From assembly GCA_016787755.1 (NCBI GenBank), contig JAEUUA010000005.1, positions 186,001 through 250,000 of the forward strand: a DNA stretch of 64,000 nt, written 5' to 3'. This DNA comes from Cyclobacteriaceae bacterium (lineage in GTDB: Bacteria > Bacteroidota > Bacteroidia > Cytophagales > Cyclobacteriaceae). A model generated the notes under the pieces. That model saw only the letters and a program-made list of their open reading frames with translations. It was not told the origin of the DNA and did not search any database. Made by a program: the position numbers and the translations under genes. Below, piece after piece: positions 10,737 to 19,714 of the stretch; the first letter of the stretch is position 1; every line of letters begins with the position of its first letter.

Positions 10737-10778
10737 TGTGATTTGAAACGGACCATGAGAAATTTACTGTCTATTGTT

Positions 10779-11441
10779 TTATTTCTTAGCATGATGCTTC
10801 AACACCTTGGCCTCCCTGTAAAAAACAATCTCTTCGCAAATATTAGTGATCATGCTACCTATTCTAGCCATTCGCTGAACGAGTGCATAAAGGCGTAAAA
10901 TAACCTTCACTTTATCAGGGTTCTCTTTAATCAATTCTGCAGCCAGTTTGGTGGCACTTTTTCTCTTCTCCATAATTTGGCTGCTTTTAATGATTTTTTT
11001 TACAAGATCAGGATTGTCTGACTTTATTGATTTCTTTACCTCGTGGAGCCATTCTATAAATAAGTCAATAAAGGAATCAAACTTAAAACGTTCAATCAAT
11101 GATAGGTTGTTTTTGTGCAAATTAGCATGGAGGAATTTGGCAAAAATTTTAATGTTATCCCCTGTTCTTTCCAAGTCATAACTCATTTTCATGGTTGCAA
11201 TCACAAACCGGAGATCGGTGGCTACCGGATGATGTAATGCAAGAATATTTTCACAATCCTTGCCAATAATCAGTTCCATGTCATTTACACGTTTCTCTCC
11301 TTCTAAAATACTTTTCGCGATGTCTCGATCCACTTTAACTAATGATTTTTTACTTCGTTCAAGTTGTTCTTCTATGAGATCAACCATTTCAAGAAGGTTA
11401 TCGCGCAAGGCCTGCAGTTCAGGGTCTAATGTTGAATTCAT
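10779..11441 (-). CDS. phoU: Phosphate signalling regulator PhoU
   Basis: A 220-residue soluble all-helical protein with two PhoU repeats: the first around DIAKSILEGEKRVNDMELII and HHPVATDLRFVIATMKMSYD, the second around VRKIIK-like helices ending NICEEIVFYREAK. PhoU links the Pst transporter to the PhoR-type sensor kinase and damps phosphate uptake when phosphate is plentiful. It is the last gene of the pst operon, 75 bases after pstB. No phoR or phoB gene lies in the window. Length matches the family (about 215-240 residues). Confidence 0.95.
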   Translation of the reverse strand: MNSTLDPELQALRDNLLEMVDLIEEQLERSKKSLVKVDRDIAKSILEGEKRVNDMELIIGKDCENILALHHPVATDLRFVIATMKMSYDLERTGDNIKIFAKFLHANLHKNNLSLIERFKFDSFIDLFIEWLHEVKKSIKSDNPDLVKKIIKSSQIMEKRKSATKLAAELIKENPDKVKVILRLYALVQRMARIGSMITNICEEIVFYREAKVLKHHAKK

Positions 11442-11516
11442 TTCTTTATACTATTAAATCGCCATCAAGGCTTTCGTTGAATATAATATGCCACAAAACA
11501 AGTTGGCTGGTATTAC

Positions 11517-12272
11517 TTATCCAAACCGTCCACTTATATAATTTTCAGTTTCCTTCTTTTTTGGATTCGTGAAAATATCCTTAGTCTTATCATACTCGAT
11601 CAAATCGCCCATATAAAAAAATGCAGTCCGGTCACTTATTCTTGAAGCCTGCTGCATATTATGAGTTACAATCACAATCGTATAGTGCTGCTTCAATTCA
11701 AGAATAAGCTCTTCAATCTTTGCTGTAGAAATAGGGTCTAATGCGGAAGCGGGTTCATCCATTAAAATAACACTTGGCTTGACTGCCAGGGTGCGTGCAA
11801 TACACAATCGTTGTTGCTGTCCACCTGAAAGTGAAAGTGCAGACTTATGCAGGATATCCTTTACTTCCTTCCACAAGGCCGATCTGTGCAGCGATTTTTC
11901 TACACGCTCGGCAATCAGTTGTTTATCTGTTTCACCTTGAATATGCAGACCATACGCCACATTTTCAAAAATGGATTTTGGAAATGGATTTGGTTTTTGA
12001 AACACCATTCCTACTTTTTGGCGCAACTCCTCTACCCGCACTTTCTTCTTATAAATATCTTTACCATCGATAAGAACCTGGCCTTTCATGCTAAAGCTTT
12101 CGATATAGTCATTCATCCGATTCAGGCATCGGATAAAAGTTGATTTACCGCATCCGGATGGTCCGATAAAGGCTGTAACAGAATGTTCTTTTATATCCAT
12201 GGTAATGTCTTTCAACACATGGTTGGTGTCATAAAACACATTAACATCTTTGGTTTCAATTATATTCTTCAT
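11517..12272 (-). CDS. pstB: Phosphate ABC transporter ATPase PstB
   Basis: A 251-residue ABC ATPase. Walker [11 protein letters not shown]-loop region [20 protein letters not shown], signature [13 protein letters not shown], Walker [13 protein letters not shown] and the H-loop in [12 protein letters not shown] are all present. The FQKPNPFP stretch is characteristic of PstB. It energises import of inorganic phosphate by PstC-PstA with PstS. It sits 30 bases downstream of pstA in the same operon. Intact and of normal length. Confidence 0.97.
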   Translation of the reverse strand: MKNIIETKDVNVFYDTNHVLKDITMDIKEHSVTAFIGPSGCGKSTFIRCLNRMNDYIESFSMKGQVLIDGKDIYKKKVRVEELRQKVGMVFQKPNPFPKSIFENVAYGLHIQGETDKQLIAERVEKSLHRSALWKEVKDILHKSALSLSGGQQQRLCIARTLAVKPSVILMDEPASALDPISTAKIEELILELKQHYTIVIVTHNMQQASRISDRTAFFYMGDLIEYDKTKDIFTNPKKKETENYISGRFG

Positions 12273-12302
12273 GTCACGGAAAGTCGTTTGAAAATTAACC
12301 CG

Positions 12303-13160
12303 TTACCACTTTATTTTCTTCTGCCATTTGTTTCTCAGGTAGAGCGCAATGCCATTCATTACAAACGTGATCAACAGTAAAATAATAATAGCGGCAGCCC
12401 CATTGACCAAAAACTCATGCTGCGGCCGCGATACCCAATTAAAAATCTGCATGGGCAACACCGTAAATTCATCAAATGGAGAATGAGCTACAAACGGAAC
12501 ATAGGCCAACGCACCAATCACAATGAGGGGTGCAGTTTCGCCAATTGCTCTTGATAAGGCGAGTATGATTCCCGTCAAAATTCCACCGGATGCTGCAGGC
12601 AATACCTGATGCCAAATGGTTTGCCATTTAGTTGCTCCTAAACCATAAGATGCCTCACGTAATGATGTAGGCACCGCTTTTATTGCTTCACGCGTTCCAA
12701 CAATGATAATTGGTAATATCAATAAGGATAAGGTGAGTGCACCCGCAATCAGGCTTCCTCCAAAATTAAGCACTCGTACAAATATTTCTAGTCCCAATAA
12801 TCCATAAATAATAGAAGGAATGCCTGCGAGGTTTGCAATATTCACCTCAATAAGGGAAGCCAATCTGCTTTTCTTGCCATACTCCTCCAAATAAATGCCG
12901 GCTGAAATTCCTAGTGGAATAGCAATAATGGACGTTAATCCCAAAATCCAGGCCGTACCCGTCCAGGCAGTAAGAATACCTGCCTTCGATGCTTTCCGGG
13001 AAGGAAGGCTGGTAATAAAATCCCAATCAATTCGCATGAGCCCCTTGATCAGAATATCGCCAATAAAAATACCCAACATAGCAAGTCCAAACAACGTACA
13101 AGCAATGCCAACATATTTGAAGGCTGAATCGATCAGGCGATTAGTTTTGAGCTTACTCAT
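12303..13160 (-). CDS. pstA: Phosphate ABC transporter permease PstA
   Basis: A 285-residue inner membrane protein with about six hydrophobic segments and the ABC permease EAA-type loop (AVPTSLREASYGLGATKWQT). Other PstA signatures are GIPSIIYGLLGLEIFV and ALSRAIGETAPLIVIG. It pairs with PstC to form the phosphate channel. Its start overlaps the end of pstC by 8 bases, a sign of translational coupling. Confidence 0.96.
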   Translation of the reverse strand: MSKLKTNRLIDSAFKYVGIACTLFGLAMLGIFIGDILIKGLMRIDWDFITSLPSRKASKAGILTAWTGTAWILGLTSIIAIPLGISAGIYLEEYGKKSRLASLIEVNIANLAGIPSIIYGLLGLEIFVRVLNFGGSLIAGALTLSLLILPIIIVGTREAIKAVPTSLREASYGLGATKWQTIWHQVLPAASGGILTGIILALSRAIGETAPLIVIGALAYVPFVAHSPFDEFTVLPMQIFNWVSRPQHEFLVNGAAAIIILLLITFVMNGIALYLRNKWQKKIKW

Positions 13161-14037
13161 ACTTTTCCTGATATTTTTTCTTGAGCCAATAACTAATGTT
13201 GTTCAACAGGAAAGTAAATGCAAACAGTGTAATACCTGCCGCAAAAATCGTTTTATAGGCAAGAGAACCATGCGGCACATCTCCCAGACTAACCTGAACA
13301 ATGTAAGCGGTAATCGTCTCAACCCCTTCGCGTGGATCTAATGTTAGCTGGGGCTGCTGGCCAGCGGCCATGGCAACCACCATAGTTTCTCCAATTGCCC
13401 GAGCAATCGCTAAAATGACAGAAACAATAATGCCTGATGAGGCAGCCGGAACCGCGACTTTAAAAGCAGTTTGAAACCGGGTGGCACCCATGCCAAACGA
13501 TGCTTCCCGTAAGGACTTAGGTAGTGCTTGCAAGGCATCTTCACTCAATGAAGAAATCATGGGAATAATCATAATCCCCATCACCAATCCTGCTGATAGT
13601 GCATTGAAGGTACTGACACCCGGAATAAAACTTTGGAGAAAGGGAGTAACTACCGTTAACGCAAAGAAACCATAGACAACGGTTGGAACTGCCGCCAGCA
13701 ATTCCAGCAAGGGCTTCACCGTTATTCGAAATTTATAAGGGGCATATTCGCTGAGATACACTGCGATAATAACTCCGAGGGGCACTGCCACCAGTATCGC
13801 AATGGAAGTGGTGAGAAAGGTGCCTGATAATAAAGGCAAGATGCCGTAGTGCTTTTGGGTAAAGAGAGGCGTCCATTGTGTGTCAAACAAAAAATCAACT
13901 ATGGATACCTCGCTGAAAAAACCAATAGACTCGGTAACCAATACCCAAATAATACCGAGGGTCGTAAGAAGGGTAATTAGCCCACTCAGGGCCAATCCCG
14001 ATTCTATAACTTTTTCGGCTGTGCGTTTCAATTTCAA
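13153..14037 (-). CDS. pstC: Phosphate ABC transporter permease PstC
   Basis: A 294-residue permease with six predicted membrane segments. Family marks are AVPTVVYGFFALTVVTPFL, the EAA loop ALPKSLREASFGMGATRFQT and AIARAIGETMVVAMAAGQQ. Forms the heterodimeric channel with PstA. It starts 17 bases after pstS and overlaps pstA by 8 bases. Length is typical. Confidence 0.96.
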   Translation of the reverse strand: MKLKRTAEKVIESGLALSGLITLLTTLGIIWVLVTESIGFFSEVSIVDFLFDTQWTPLFTQKHYGILPLLSGTFLTTSIAILVAVPLGVIIAVYLSEYAPYKFRITVKPLLELLAAVPTVVYGFFALTVVTPFLQSFIPGVSTFNALSAGLVMGIMIIPMISSLSEDALQALPKSLREASFGMGATRFQTAFKVAVPAASSGIIVSVILAIARAIGETMVVAMAAGQQPQLTLDPREGVETITAYIVQVSLGDVPHGSLAYKTIFAAGITLFAFTFLLNNISYWLKKKYQEKYE

Positions 14038-14054
14038 AAATTACCAGATGTATC

Positions 14055-14999
14055 TTACTGACCTTTTGCAAAGGCTTCAAACTTTGCGATTTCGCTTTTG
14101 GATTCCTGTTCTGGAAGTGCAACATACCCAACATCCGTTGCTATAGATCGTGCGTTTGAAAGATAAAAGCGAACAAACTCAGAAACTTCTGGCTTCTTTA
14201 GTGCCTCTTCACTCACATAAATAAAAACAGGTCTAGATAATGGTGCATAACTTCCATTCATTACAGTTTCCTGCGATGGAGAGACCGCACCTTTTCCGTT
14301 ATCAACAGGTGCTAGTTTTAAGATCTCCATGTTTTCTTCATAATAAGCCATTCCGAAAAATCCAATGGCATTCTTATCTCCGGCAATTCCTTTTACAAGC
14401 ACATTGTCATCTTCACTGGCTGTAAAATCGCCCCGGCTTGAGCCGCTCTTACCTACAATGGCTTCCGTGAAATAATCATATGTTCCCGAAGCAACACCTG
14501 GTCCGTATAAAGTAAATTCAGTATTTGGCCAAGTGCTTCGAATCTGATTCCATTTGGTAATTTTTCCTTGTGCTGCTGGCTCCCATATCTTCTTAAGTTC
14601 TTCAACGGTAAAATGATCCACCCAGGTATTTTCCTTGTTGACCAACACCGCAAGGCCGTCATAGGCTACCTTCAAGCCTACATACTTAATGCCTCCTTCC
14701 TGGCACGCTCCAACTTCGCTTTCTTTAATAAGACGTGAAGCATCGTTAATATCAGACTCGCCACGGCAGAATTTCTTAAAACCACCACCTGTTCCACTTA
14801 CACCAATTGTCACGTTTATGCTAGGTTGCTTAACCCTGAATTCTTCTGCAATCGCCTCAGTAATTGGGTAGACGGTACTTGAACCATCAATTCTTATATC
14901 TCCACTTAACTTTTCACTCGCATTATTTGCTTCCTTTTGGCCACACGAAAAGCTGAATAATAGTACTGTGATTAATAATAAACCTCTTACTGAATTCAT
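14055..14999 (-). CDS. pstS: Phosphate-binding lipoprotein PstS
   Basis: A 314-residue periplasmic binding protein of the PstS/SphX type, with lipobox LFSFSC. The phosphate-binding loop is seen in [19 protein letters not shown] and in [18 protein letters not shown], and [17 protein letters not shown] is also typical. The start chosen is the ATG at 14999. A TTG at 15020 is in frame but falls inside the -7 promoter element at 15018-15025, so it cannot be the translation start of the main transcript. First gene of the pst-phoU operon. Confidence 0.95.
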   Translation of the reverse strand: MNSVRGLLLITVLLFSFSCGQKEANNASEKLSGDIRIDGSSTVYPITEAIAEEFRVKQPSINVTIGVSGTGGGFKKFCRGESDINDASRLIKESEVGACQEGGIKYVGLKVAYDGLAVLVNKENTWVDHFTVEELKKIWEPAAQGKITKWNQIRSTWPNTEFTLYGPGVASGTYDYFTEAIVGKSGSSRGDFTASEDDNVLVKGIAGDKNAIGFFGMAYYEENMEILKLAPVDNGKGAVSPSQETVMNGSYAPLSRPVFIYVSEEALKKPEVSEFVRFYLSNARSIATDVGYVALPEQESKSEIAKFEAFAKGQ

Positions 15000-15017
15000 A
15001 TTGATTGTTTTTTCGGG

Positions 15018-15054
15018 CAAAGGTACCCTCCTAATGTTAAGGGAATGTTAAGAA
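15018..15054 (-). promoter_or_regulatory. PHO box and promoter of the pst operon
   Basis: On the minus strand two 11-base half-sites, TTCTTAACATT and CCCTTAACATT (15033-15054), form TTAACA-N5-TTAACA, the layout known for PhoP boxes of Bacillus subtilis and with the 11-base period of E. coli PHO boxes. Seven bases downstream lies TACCTTTG (15018-15025), a perfect TAnnTTTG -7 element of Bacteroidota sigma factor. The box thus occupies the -33 region, as expected for an activator-dependent promoter. The pstS ATG follows 18 bases after the -7 element. Confidence 0.8.
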
Positions 15055-15161
15055 TTGCACTAACTAGACTCGAAAACCTATTGCCACCGATTGCATATAG
15101 GGTTATTTATGAACCGAATAATTTCTTTTGCCTTATTTAAGGAAGTCGTAACATGTTTGCC

Positions 15162-16436
15162 TCAATAATCCAATAAGGCCAGGATGCCATTATAAGAAAT
15201 AACGCAAGAAAAAAGAAAGGCCAATACTAAACCGCTTTGGATCCAGATATTGGTTGAATGGTGTTTCATCACACCTTTGTTATTCAGAAGCAAAATAATT
15301 CCGATGATAACAATCGGCAACACGAAAACATTAAACACTTGAGACACTATCTGCACTTGAATTGGATTGGCTCCAAAAATCGGAACCGTCAACGCGACAA
15401 TGCATGCAATACCCGTGATGATTCTAAATTGTTTTGAACTAGAATCAAGTTTCCCTGACTGATAGTCGGCAAGAAGCAGTGGCGCAATCATAAGAATTGG
15501 AAAAACGGACGAAAGACCCGCGCTTAACGTGCCAAAGAAAAATAATGTTAATGCAAATTTCCCAGCCACAGGTTCTAATGCCCCCACCATATCCAATACA
15601 TGAGTAACCGGTTTACCTTGATGAAATAGTGCACCGTGTGCGACTGCCATAATCGAACCGCTGATAATAAAAATCAAGACAGCTGCAACAATTGCATCTT
15701 TCTTTTGAATGCCAAGGTCTTTGATGGTCCAGCCCTTTCCTTGAATAAATAATGGACGTGATAGAAAAGTAGCGGCTGCCATGGTTGTACCAACAAAGGC
15801 CACGACCATCATCTTACCGCCTTGCTCCCGAGGAATTGTCGGGAGTAGTCCTTCTACAACTTCGATGGGTAGTGGATGAACAAGAAATAGAGAGAAAAGA
15901 AATGATCCTCCCATTATGGTAACAAAAATCACCAATATTTTTTCAAAGAAGCTATACTTACCCACCAGAAGAAGTAAATACATAGTACCCATCACCAGGA
16001 TGGCAATCACTAGCACGGCTTGATATTCAAATTTTACCAGAGGTGGAAAATAAATAATAAGGATTTCGAAGATCAGATTGGACGATAATCCAACGATACC
16101 TATTAATGAATTCCATTGAGCAAACGAAACTCCAAGGATGATTGCAATGGCAATTATTTTACCTCCCTTGAGATGATTTTTAACTCCGAATAAGGCCGTT
16201 TCACCTGTTACAAGCGCATACTTACCATAGCTATACATTAACAAACCGGTGAATAGACAACTCACTAATAATACCCATAACAATTGCATGCCATACGCAC
16301 TGCCCGCTACGATCATAGAGGTTACACTACCCGTACCTATCGTATGACCAATGGCAAAAATTCCTGGGCCAAAGGACAATATCATCAATATGATTTTTCT
16401 GAACAGTGAGGATGTTGATTGGGTTGGCCGGCTCAT
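15162..16436 (-). CDS. Nramp-fold transporter lacking canonical metal-site motifs
   Basis: A 424-residue protein with about eleven hydrophobic segments. The start FGPGIFAIGHTIGTGSV aligns with the first transmembrane helix of Nramp proteins (normally GPG...DPGN), and YGMQLLWVLL and YALVTGETALFG also fit. However the metal-binding DPGN is replaced by GTGS, and the helix 6 MPH region reads TTMAAATFLSRPLF. It is therefore an Nramp-superfamily member whose substrate may not be manganese or iron; magnesium or an organic substrate is possible. It lies next to carbohydrate genes, monocistronic, with a 140-base gap to the pst promoter. Confidence 0.75.
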   Translation of the reverse strand: MSRPTQSTSSLFRKIILMILSFGPGIFAIGHTIGTGSVTSMIVAGSAYGMQLLWVLLVSCLFTGLLMYSYGKYALVTGETALFGVKNHLKGGKIIAIAIILGVSFAQWNSLIGIVGLSSNLIFEILIIYFPPLVKFEYQAVLVIAILVMGTMYLLLLVGKYSFFEKILVIFVTIMGGSFLFSLFLVHPLPIEVVEGLLPTIPREQGGKMMVVAFVGTTMAAATFLSRPLFIQGKGWTIKDLGIQKKDAIVAAVLIFIISGSIMAVAHGALFHQGKPVTHVLDMVGALEPVAGKFALTLFFFGTLSAGLSSVFPILMIAPLLLADYQSGKLDSSSKQFRIITGIACIVALTVPIFGANPIQVQIVSQVFNVFVLPIVIIGIILLLNNKGVMKHHSTNIWIQSGLVLAFLFSCVISYNGILALLDY

Positions 16437-16558
16437 TCTGGATTTAAGTTAATTCTATTGAAGTTAAATACTTTTAACCTCAAGTAAAAGAATAGGGGCA
16501 AAACGAAGCCATCTACTTTTAACAAAATTTGTCCACTTATAGGTATAATTATGTGCTA

Positions 16559-16902
16559 CCATGTATCCTCCATTTTACTTTCAACATTACTATTGAATTC
16601 TTCCAGAAGTATCTCAACGCATCTGCTTCACTTCTCGATCTGCATAAAAACGTGAGAAGTATCTATCCAATGATGTCACAAAAATTGAGTTGCGGCTCTA
16701 CCTAAATTTGTGTCTGGAAAATTGTGTTACGTGCGCGGCTTGTATACCAAAGTAAGCTAATAAGATAGCAAGGTTTGCTTCTCCGCCCCCAAAGAGGAAA
16801 TCCAAGCTTGTTGCCTTCGAATAAGTTGCATTGCCTGGGGGTGACAATCGCATAATCCCTTCTCCAAGGGTTACTATCTTCTTTGCATTTACACTTTTTC
16901 AT
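16559..16902 (-). pseudogene. kdgK: Decayed 2-keto-3-deoxygluconate kinase (PfkB family), N-terminal part
   Basis: The minus strand carries a recognisable KdgK N-terminus split among frames. One frame reads KKIVTLGEGIMRLSPPGN, then LDFLFGGGEANLAILLAYFG and IQAAHVTQF; after a one-base shift it continues PDTNLGRAATQFL, a TGA, then IDTSHVFMQIEK, followed by scattered remnants. Intact KdgK has GEIMLRLSPP, YGGAEANVA, LPDNPLGRAA and VDTSHV in this order. Only about the first third of the roughly 330-residue gene remains. The ATG at 16902 is itself out of frame. It is the next step after the uronate genes uxaC and uxuB further right. Confidence 0.85.
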
Positions 16903-16985
16903 GTTAATAGTTTACGATAAGCGTATTCCTCCAGTGAAGATCGTTAACGCTGCATTCCTATAATCTTCTGCCTTAAACGTGCATT

Positions 16986-17324
16986 TTACTTTTTGAAAAA
17001 GTCTTCACGGGTAGGACTAAATACATCAATGAGTTCTCCAGCCTCTAGGCAAACAGCACCATGCAGGGTATGGGGTGGGATATAAAAAGCGTCTCCTTTT
17101 TTCAATACTTTCTTCTCATCAGCAATTTGTAGTTCAAATTGCCCTGAGACCACATAGCTTGTCTGACTATGAAAATGCTCATGCACGGCACCAATACCTC
17201 CCTTATCAAACTTCACCCTTACCATCATCATTTTATCATCGTGCCCTAATATCTGACGATACATGCCTTCCCCTACTTTTTCCCAAGGTTGTTCAACTGC
17301 AAAAATAAATTCATTACTACTCAT
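16986..17324 (-). CDS. Small cupin protein
   Basis: A 112-residue single-domain cupin. Motif 1 is GIGAVHEHFHSQTSYVVSG with metal ligands HxH and the glutamine in place of the usual glutamate; motif 2 is FYIPPHTLHGAVC with its histidine. Related cupins such as KdgF act on uronate ring opening, which would fit the neighbouring uronate genes, but that is inference. A TTG 15 bases upstream is also possible; the ATG is preferred and has GAAG before it. Cytoplasmic, with no signal peptide. Confidence 0.82.
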   Translation of the reverse strand: MSSNEFIFAVEQPWEKVGEGMYRQILGHDDKMMMVRVKFDKGGIGAVHEHFHSQTSYVVSGQFELQIADEKKVLKKGDAFYIPPHTLHGAVCLEAGELIDVFSPTREDFFKK

Positions 17325-17384
17325 TGGTTTTTTCTTCAAGTGCGAAACTTTTAAAAAAAGGTTTTTCTTCTGACTTCAGGACTC

Positions 17385-18371
17385 TTAATTTTCAAGAGTA
17401 CTGTCCAGCATTCTCATGGAGACTAGTGCATCATCCACGGAACAAGGATTTTCGCACTCACCTCGAAAATATTGAACTACTTTTTCAATCATGGGTTGTT
17501 GAATGTGAGGTGGATTGGTAAAATCAATTCGTTCAATCCCATTATCAGTTTTTATTTCAAGAGTTGCTCTTGTAAAAAAAGGGAATTTCAACATTCCTTT
17601 GTCACCGATAATCTCACAGGTATCTGCCACAGCACTTTCGTGAACATTAAAGGCCCAAATGCCGCGAAGAAAAACATCATTAAACAAGGCTTCGAAACTG
17701 GTAACATCTGGAGCGCTATTAATTTTATCCTGATTTAAAGATCGACCCTTCATTTCAGTTGGCTTGCCAAAAAACCAATACATTAAATCTAGTTGGTGCG
17801 GAGCTAAATCATGAAACAACCCGCCACCCGATTGCTCAGGATTAACTCGCCAGTTATCAGGAGTTTTTGTAATTGTGTTTTTGGTTGGTGATTGCAATGT
17901 GCGCAGCAACACAAGTTTTACCGTGCCTATTCTGTTCTCTGCTAATAATGATTTTACTTTATTGAATAAGGGCAAAGCTCTTCGGTAATAGGCACCTGTT
18001 GATGGAACTTGCAACGCCAAGGAAGTATCCCGAATTGAAATACATGATTCGGCATTTAGGGCCAATGGTTTTTCTATATAAACAGGTTTACCAGCAAGCA
18101 TAGATTTAATTGCATATTCTTCATGTTGGGCGGGGGGAGTTGCAATATAAACTGCATTTACTTCCGGATCGTTAATAAGGGTTTGAGCATCCTTATAAAA
18201 CTTACCAACATGATGACGCTGAGCATAATCTTTTGCCTTCGCTTCATTGCGCCTCATTACAGCCACAAGTCGCGAGTTACCGACTTTAGAAAATGCGGGA
18301 CCACTTTTTACTTCGCATACATCACCACATCCAATGATGCCCCATCGCACTTCATCTTTAATAAATTTCAA
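17385..18371 (-). CDS. Gfo/Idh/MocA family oxidoreductase (cytoplasmic)
   Basis: A 328-residue protein without a signal peptide. The N-terminal Rossmann motif is WGIIGCGDVCEVKSGPAF, and the family EKP motif is VYIEKPLALN, where lysine acts in catalysis. The likely catalytic region GGLFHDLAPHQLDLMYWFFG carries the D-x-x-x-H spacing seen in glycosyl dehydrogenases. NAD(P)-dependent oxidation or reduction of a sugar or inositol-like compound is expected. It ends 60 bases before the cupin gene and starts 11 bases after the Tat-exported Gfo/Idh gene, so the three are likely one operon. Confidence 0.9.
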   Translation of the reverse strand: MKFIKDEVRWGIIGCGDVCEVKSGPAFSKVGNSRLVAVMRRNEAKAKDYAQRHHVGKFYKDAQTLINDPEVNAVYIATPPAQHEEYAIKSMLAGKPVYIEKPLALNAESCISIRDTSLALQVPSTGAYYRRALPLFNKVKSLLAENRIGTVKLVLLRTLQSPTKNTITKTPDNWRVNPEQSGGGLFHDLAPHQLDLMYWFFGKPTEMKGRSLNQDKINSAPDVTSFEALFNDVFLRGIWAFNVHESAVADTCEIIGDKGMLKFPFFTRATLEIKTDNGIERIDFTNPPHIQQPMIEKVVQYFRGECENPCSVDDALVSMRMLDSTLEN

Positions 18372-18382
18372 GCAACTACTTT

Positions 18383-19687
18383 TTAAACTTTTTCAGGTAC
18401 TACAAAGGGTGCTCTGTATTTTCTAGTTAACATCCCGTTAGCTTCAGTATCACCAGTAAACTTTTCGATCGCTGGATCGAATGTCAGGGTTCGTCCTGTT
18501 TGATAGGATATGTTACCCAAATGCGCAAGGGCAGATGATAAATGCGCAGTTTCAACCGGAGCATTACATAGTGCAGGATTCTTGGCCATTACGGCATCAA
18601 TAAAATTCTTGTAGTGATCCCCACCTTCTTTTTTGGTTGGGCCCGGTGTTTTATCTTTTCCAAGAAACGTTTCATACGTATCATAGCCTTTCACGACCAT
18701 ATAACCTTCGCTACCATAAAAAATATTTCCAATCCCCACACCATCTTCCATATTGGTCATCCAGGGCCTTACTTCAAACTGAATAATCTTTTTTTCCTTT
18801 GGGTAATGATAAACAGACGACAACACCTCGGGCGTTTCTTTATAATCATCCCACAAAAACTTTCCACCCATAGAAGTAATTTTTTCGGGCAAGCCGACAC
18901 CAAGGCCCCACATACATAAATCTGTTTCATGAATGCCTTGATTGCCTACATCTCCGTTACCATAATTCCACGACCAGTGCCAATTGTAATGAACATAGTT
19001 ACGTGAGAATTCCCTCTTCTCAGCCGGCCCCGTCCAAAGTTCAAAATCTAAACCTTCTGGCACAGGCTCTGTGCCCTTATTGCCAATATCCGGCCGCCAC
19101 TTAAATACAAGGCCGCGTGCCATATACACGTTGCCAATCAAGCCATCGCGCAAATGCTTCACCGCTTCCTGCATAGCTACCGAGCTTCTCAACTGCACAC
19201 CATGTTGAACAACACGCTTATATTTTTTCTGAGCTTCCATCAGCTTCTTGCCTTCATAGAGATTATGGGTTCCTGGTTTTTCAACATACACATCTTTTCC
19301 TGCTTGCATGGCCCAGATAGCGGCTAGTGTATGCCAATGATTGGGAGTTGCAATACTTACCGCATCAATGCTCTTATCATCAAACACATTGCGCAAGTCT
19401 TGCTGCATTTTTACTTTCCTGCCGTATTGCTTTTCAAACTCATCGGCACGGGTTTGTAAAATGACTTTATCCGGGTCACACAAACAGGCCACCTCAGCAT
19501 GTGTTTGCTTTTGAAATCCCTTGATGTGATCGGTGCCTCTCCCATTTACACCTAATACGGCTACTTGTACCTTATCATTAGCCCCAAAAGCACTGGCAGG
19601 GATAATTGTTGGAAAACCCAATACGATAGCAGCCGTTGTTGTCTTCTTTATGAAGTCTCTTCTATTAAGATCGTTTTCCATTTTCAT
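18383..19687 (-). CDS. Tat-exported Gfo/Idh/MocA family oxidoreductase
   Basis: A 434-residue protein with a twin-arginine leader (NRRDFIKKTTTAAIVLG) and cleavage probably after ASAFG. Rossmann motif VAVLGVNGRGTDHIKGF, catalytic EKP in VYVEKPGTHN, and GNQGIHETDLCMWGLG for the catalytic histidine region. The double arginine means the folded enzyme, with tightly bound NAD(P), is exported; such enzymes can oxidise glycosides at C3 in the periplasm. Paralogues lie at 22217 and 27850. It is 27 bases downstream of the exported TIM-barrel gene. Confidence 0.92.
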   Translation of the reverse strand: MKMENDLNRRDFIKKTTTAAIVLGFPTIIPASAFGANDKVQVAVLGVNGRGTDHIKGFQKQTHAEVACLCDPDKVILQTRADEFEKQYGRKVKMQQDLRNVFDDKSIDAVSIATPNHWHTLAAIWAMQAGKDVYVEKPGTHNLYEGKKLMEAQKKYKRVVQHGVQLRSSVAMQEAVKHLRDGLIGNVYMARGLVFKWRPDIGNKGTEPVPEGLDFELWTGPAEKREFSRNYVHYNWHWSWNYGNGDVGNQGIHETDLCMWGLGVGLPEKITSMGGKFLWDDYKETPEVLSSVYHYPKEKKIIQFEVRPWMTNMEDGVGIGNIFYGSEGYMVVKGYDTYETFLGKDKTPGPTKKEGGDHYKNFIDAVMAKNPALCNAPVETAHLSSALAHLGNISYQTGRTLTFDPAIEKFTGDTEANGMLTRKYRAPFVVPEKV

Positions 19688-19714
19688 AGTGAGCCGGTTA
19701 GTTAATAAACTATT

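Noticed and set aside
12895..13341. Plus-strand open frame of 148 codons across pstA/pstC
   Set aside because: Antisense to conserved permease genes; no own family resemblance.
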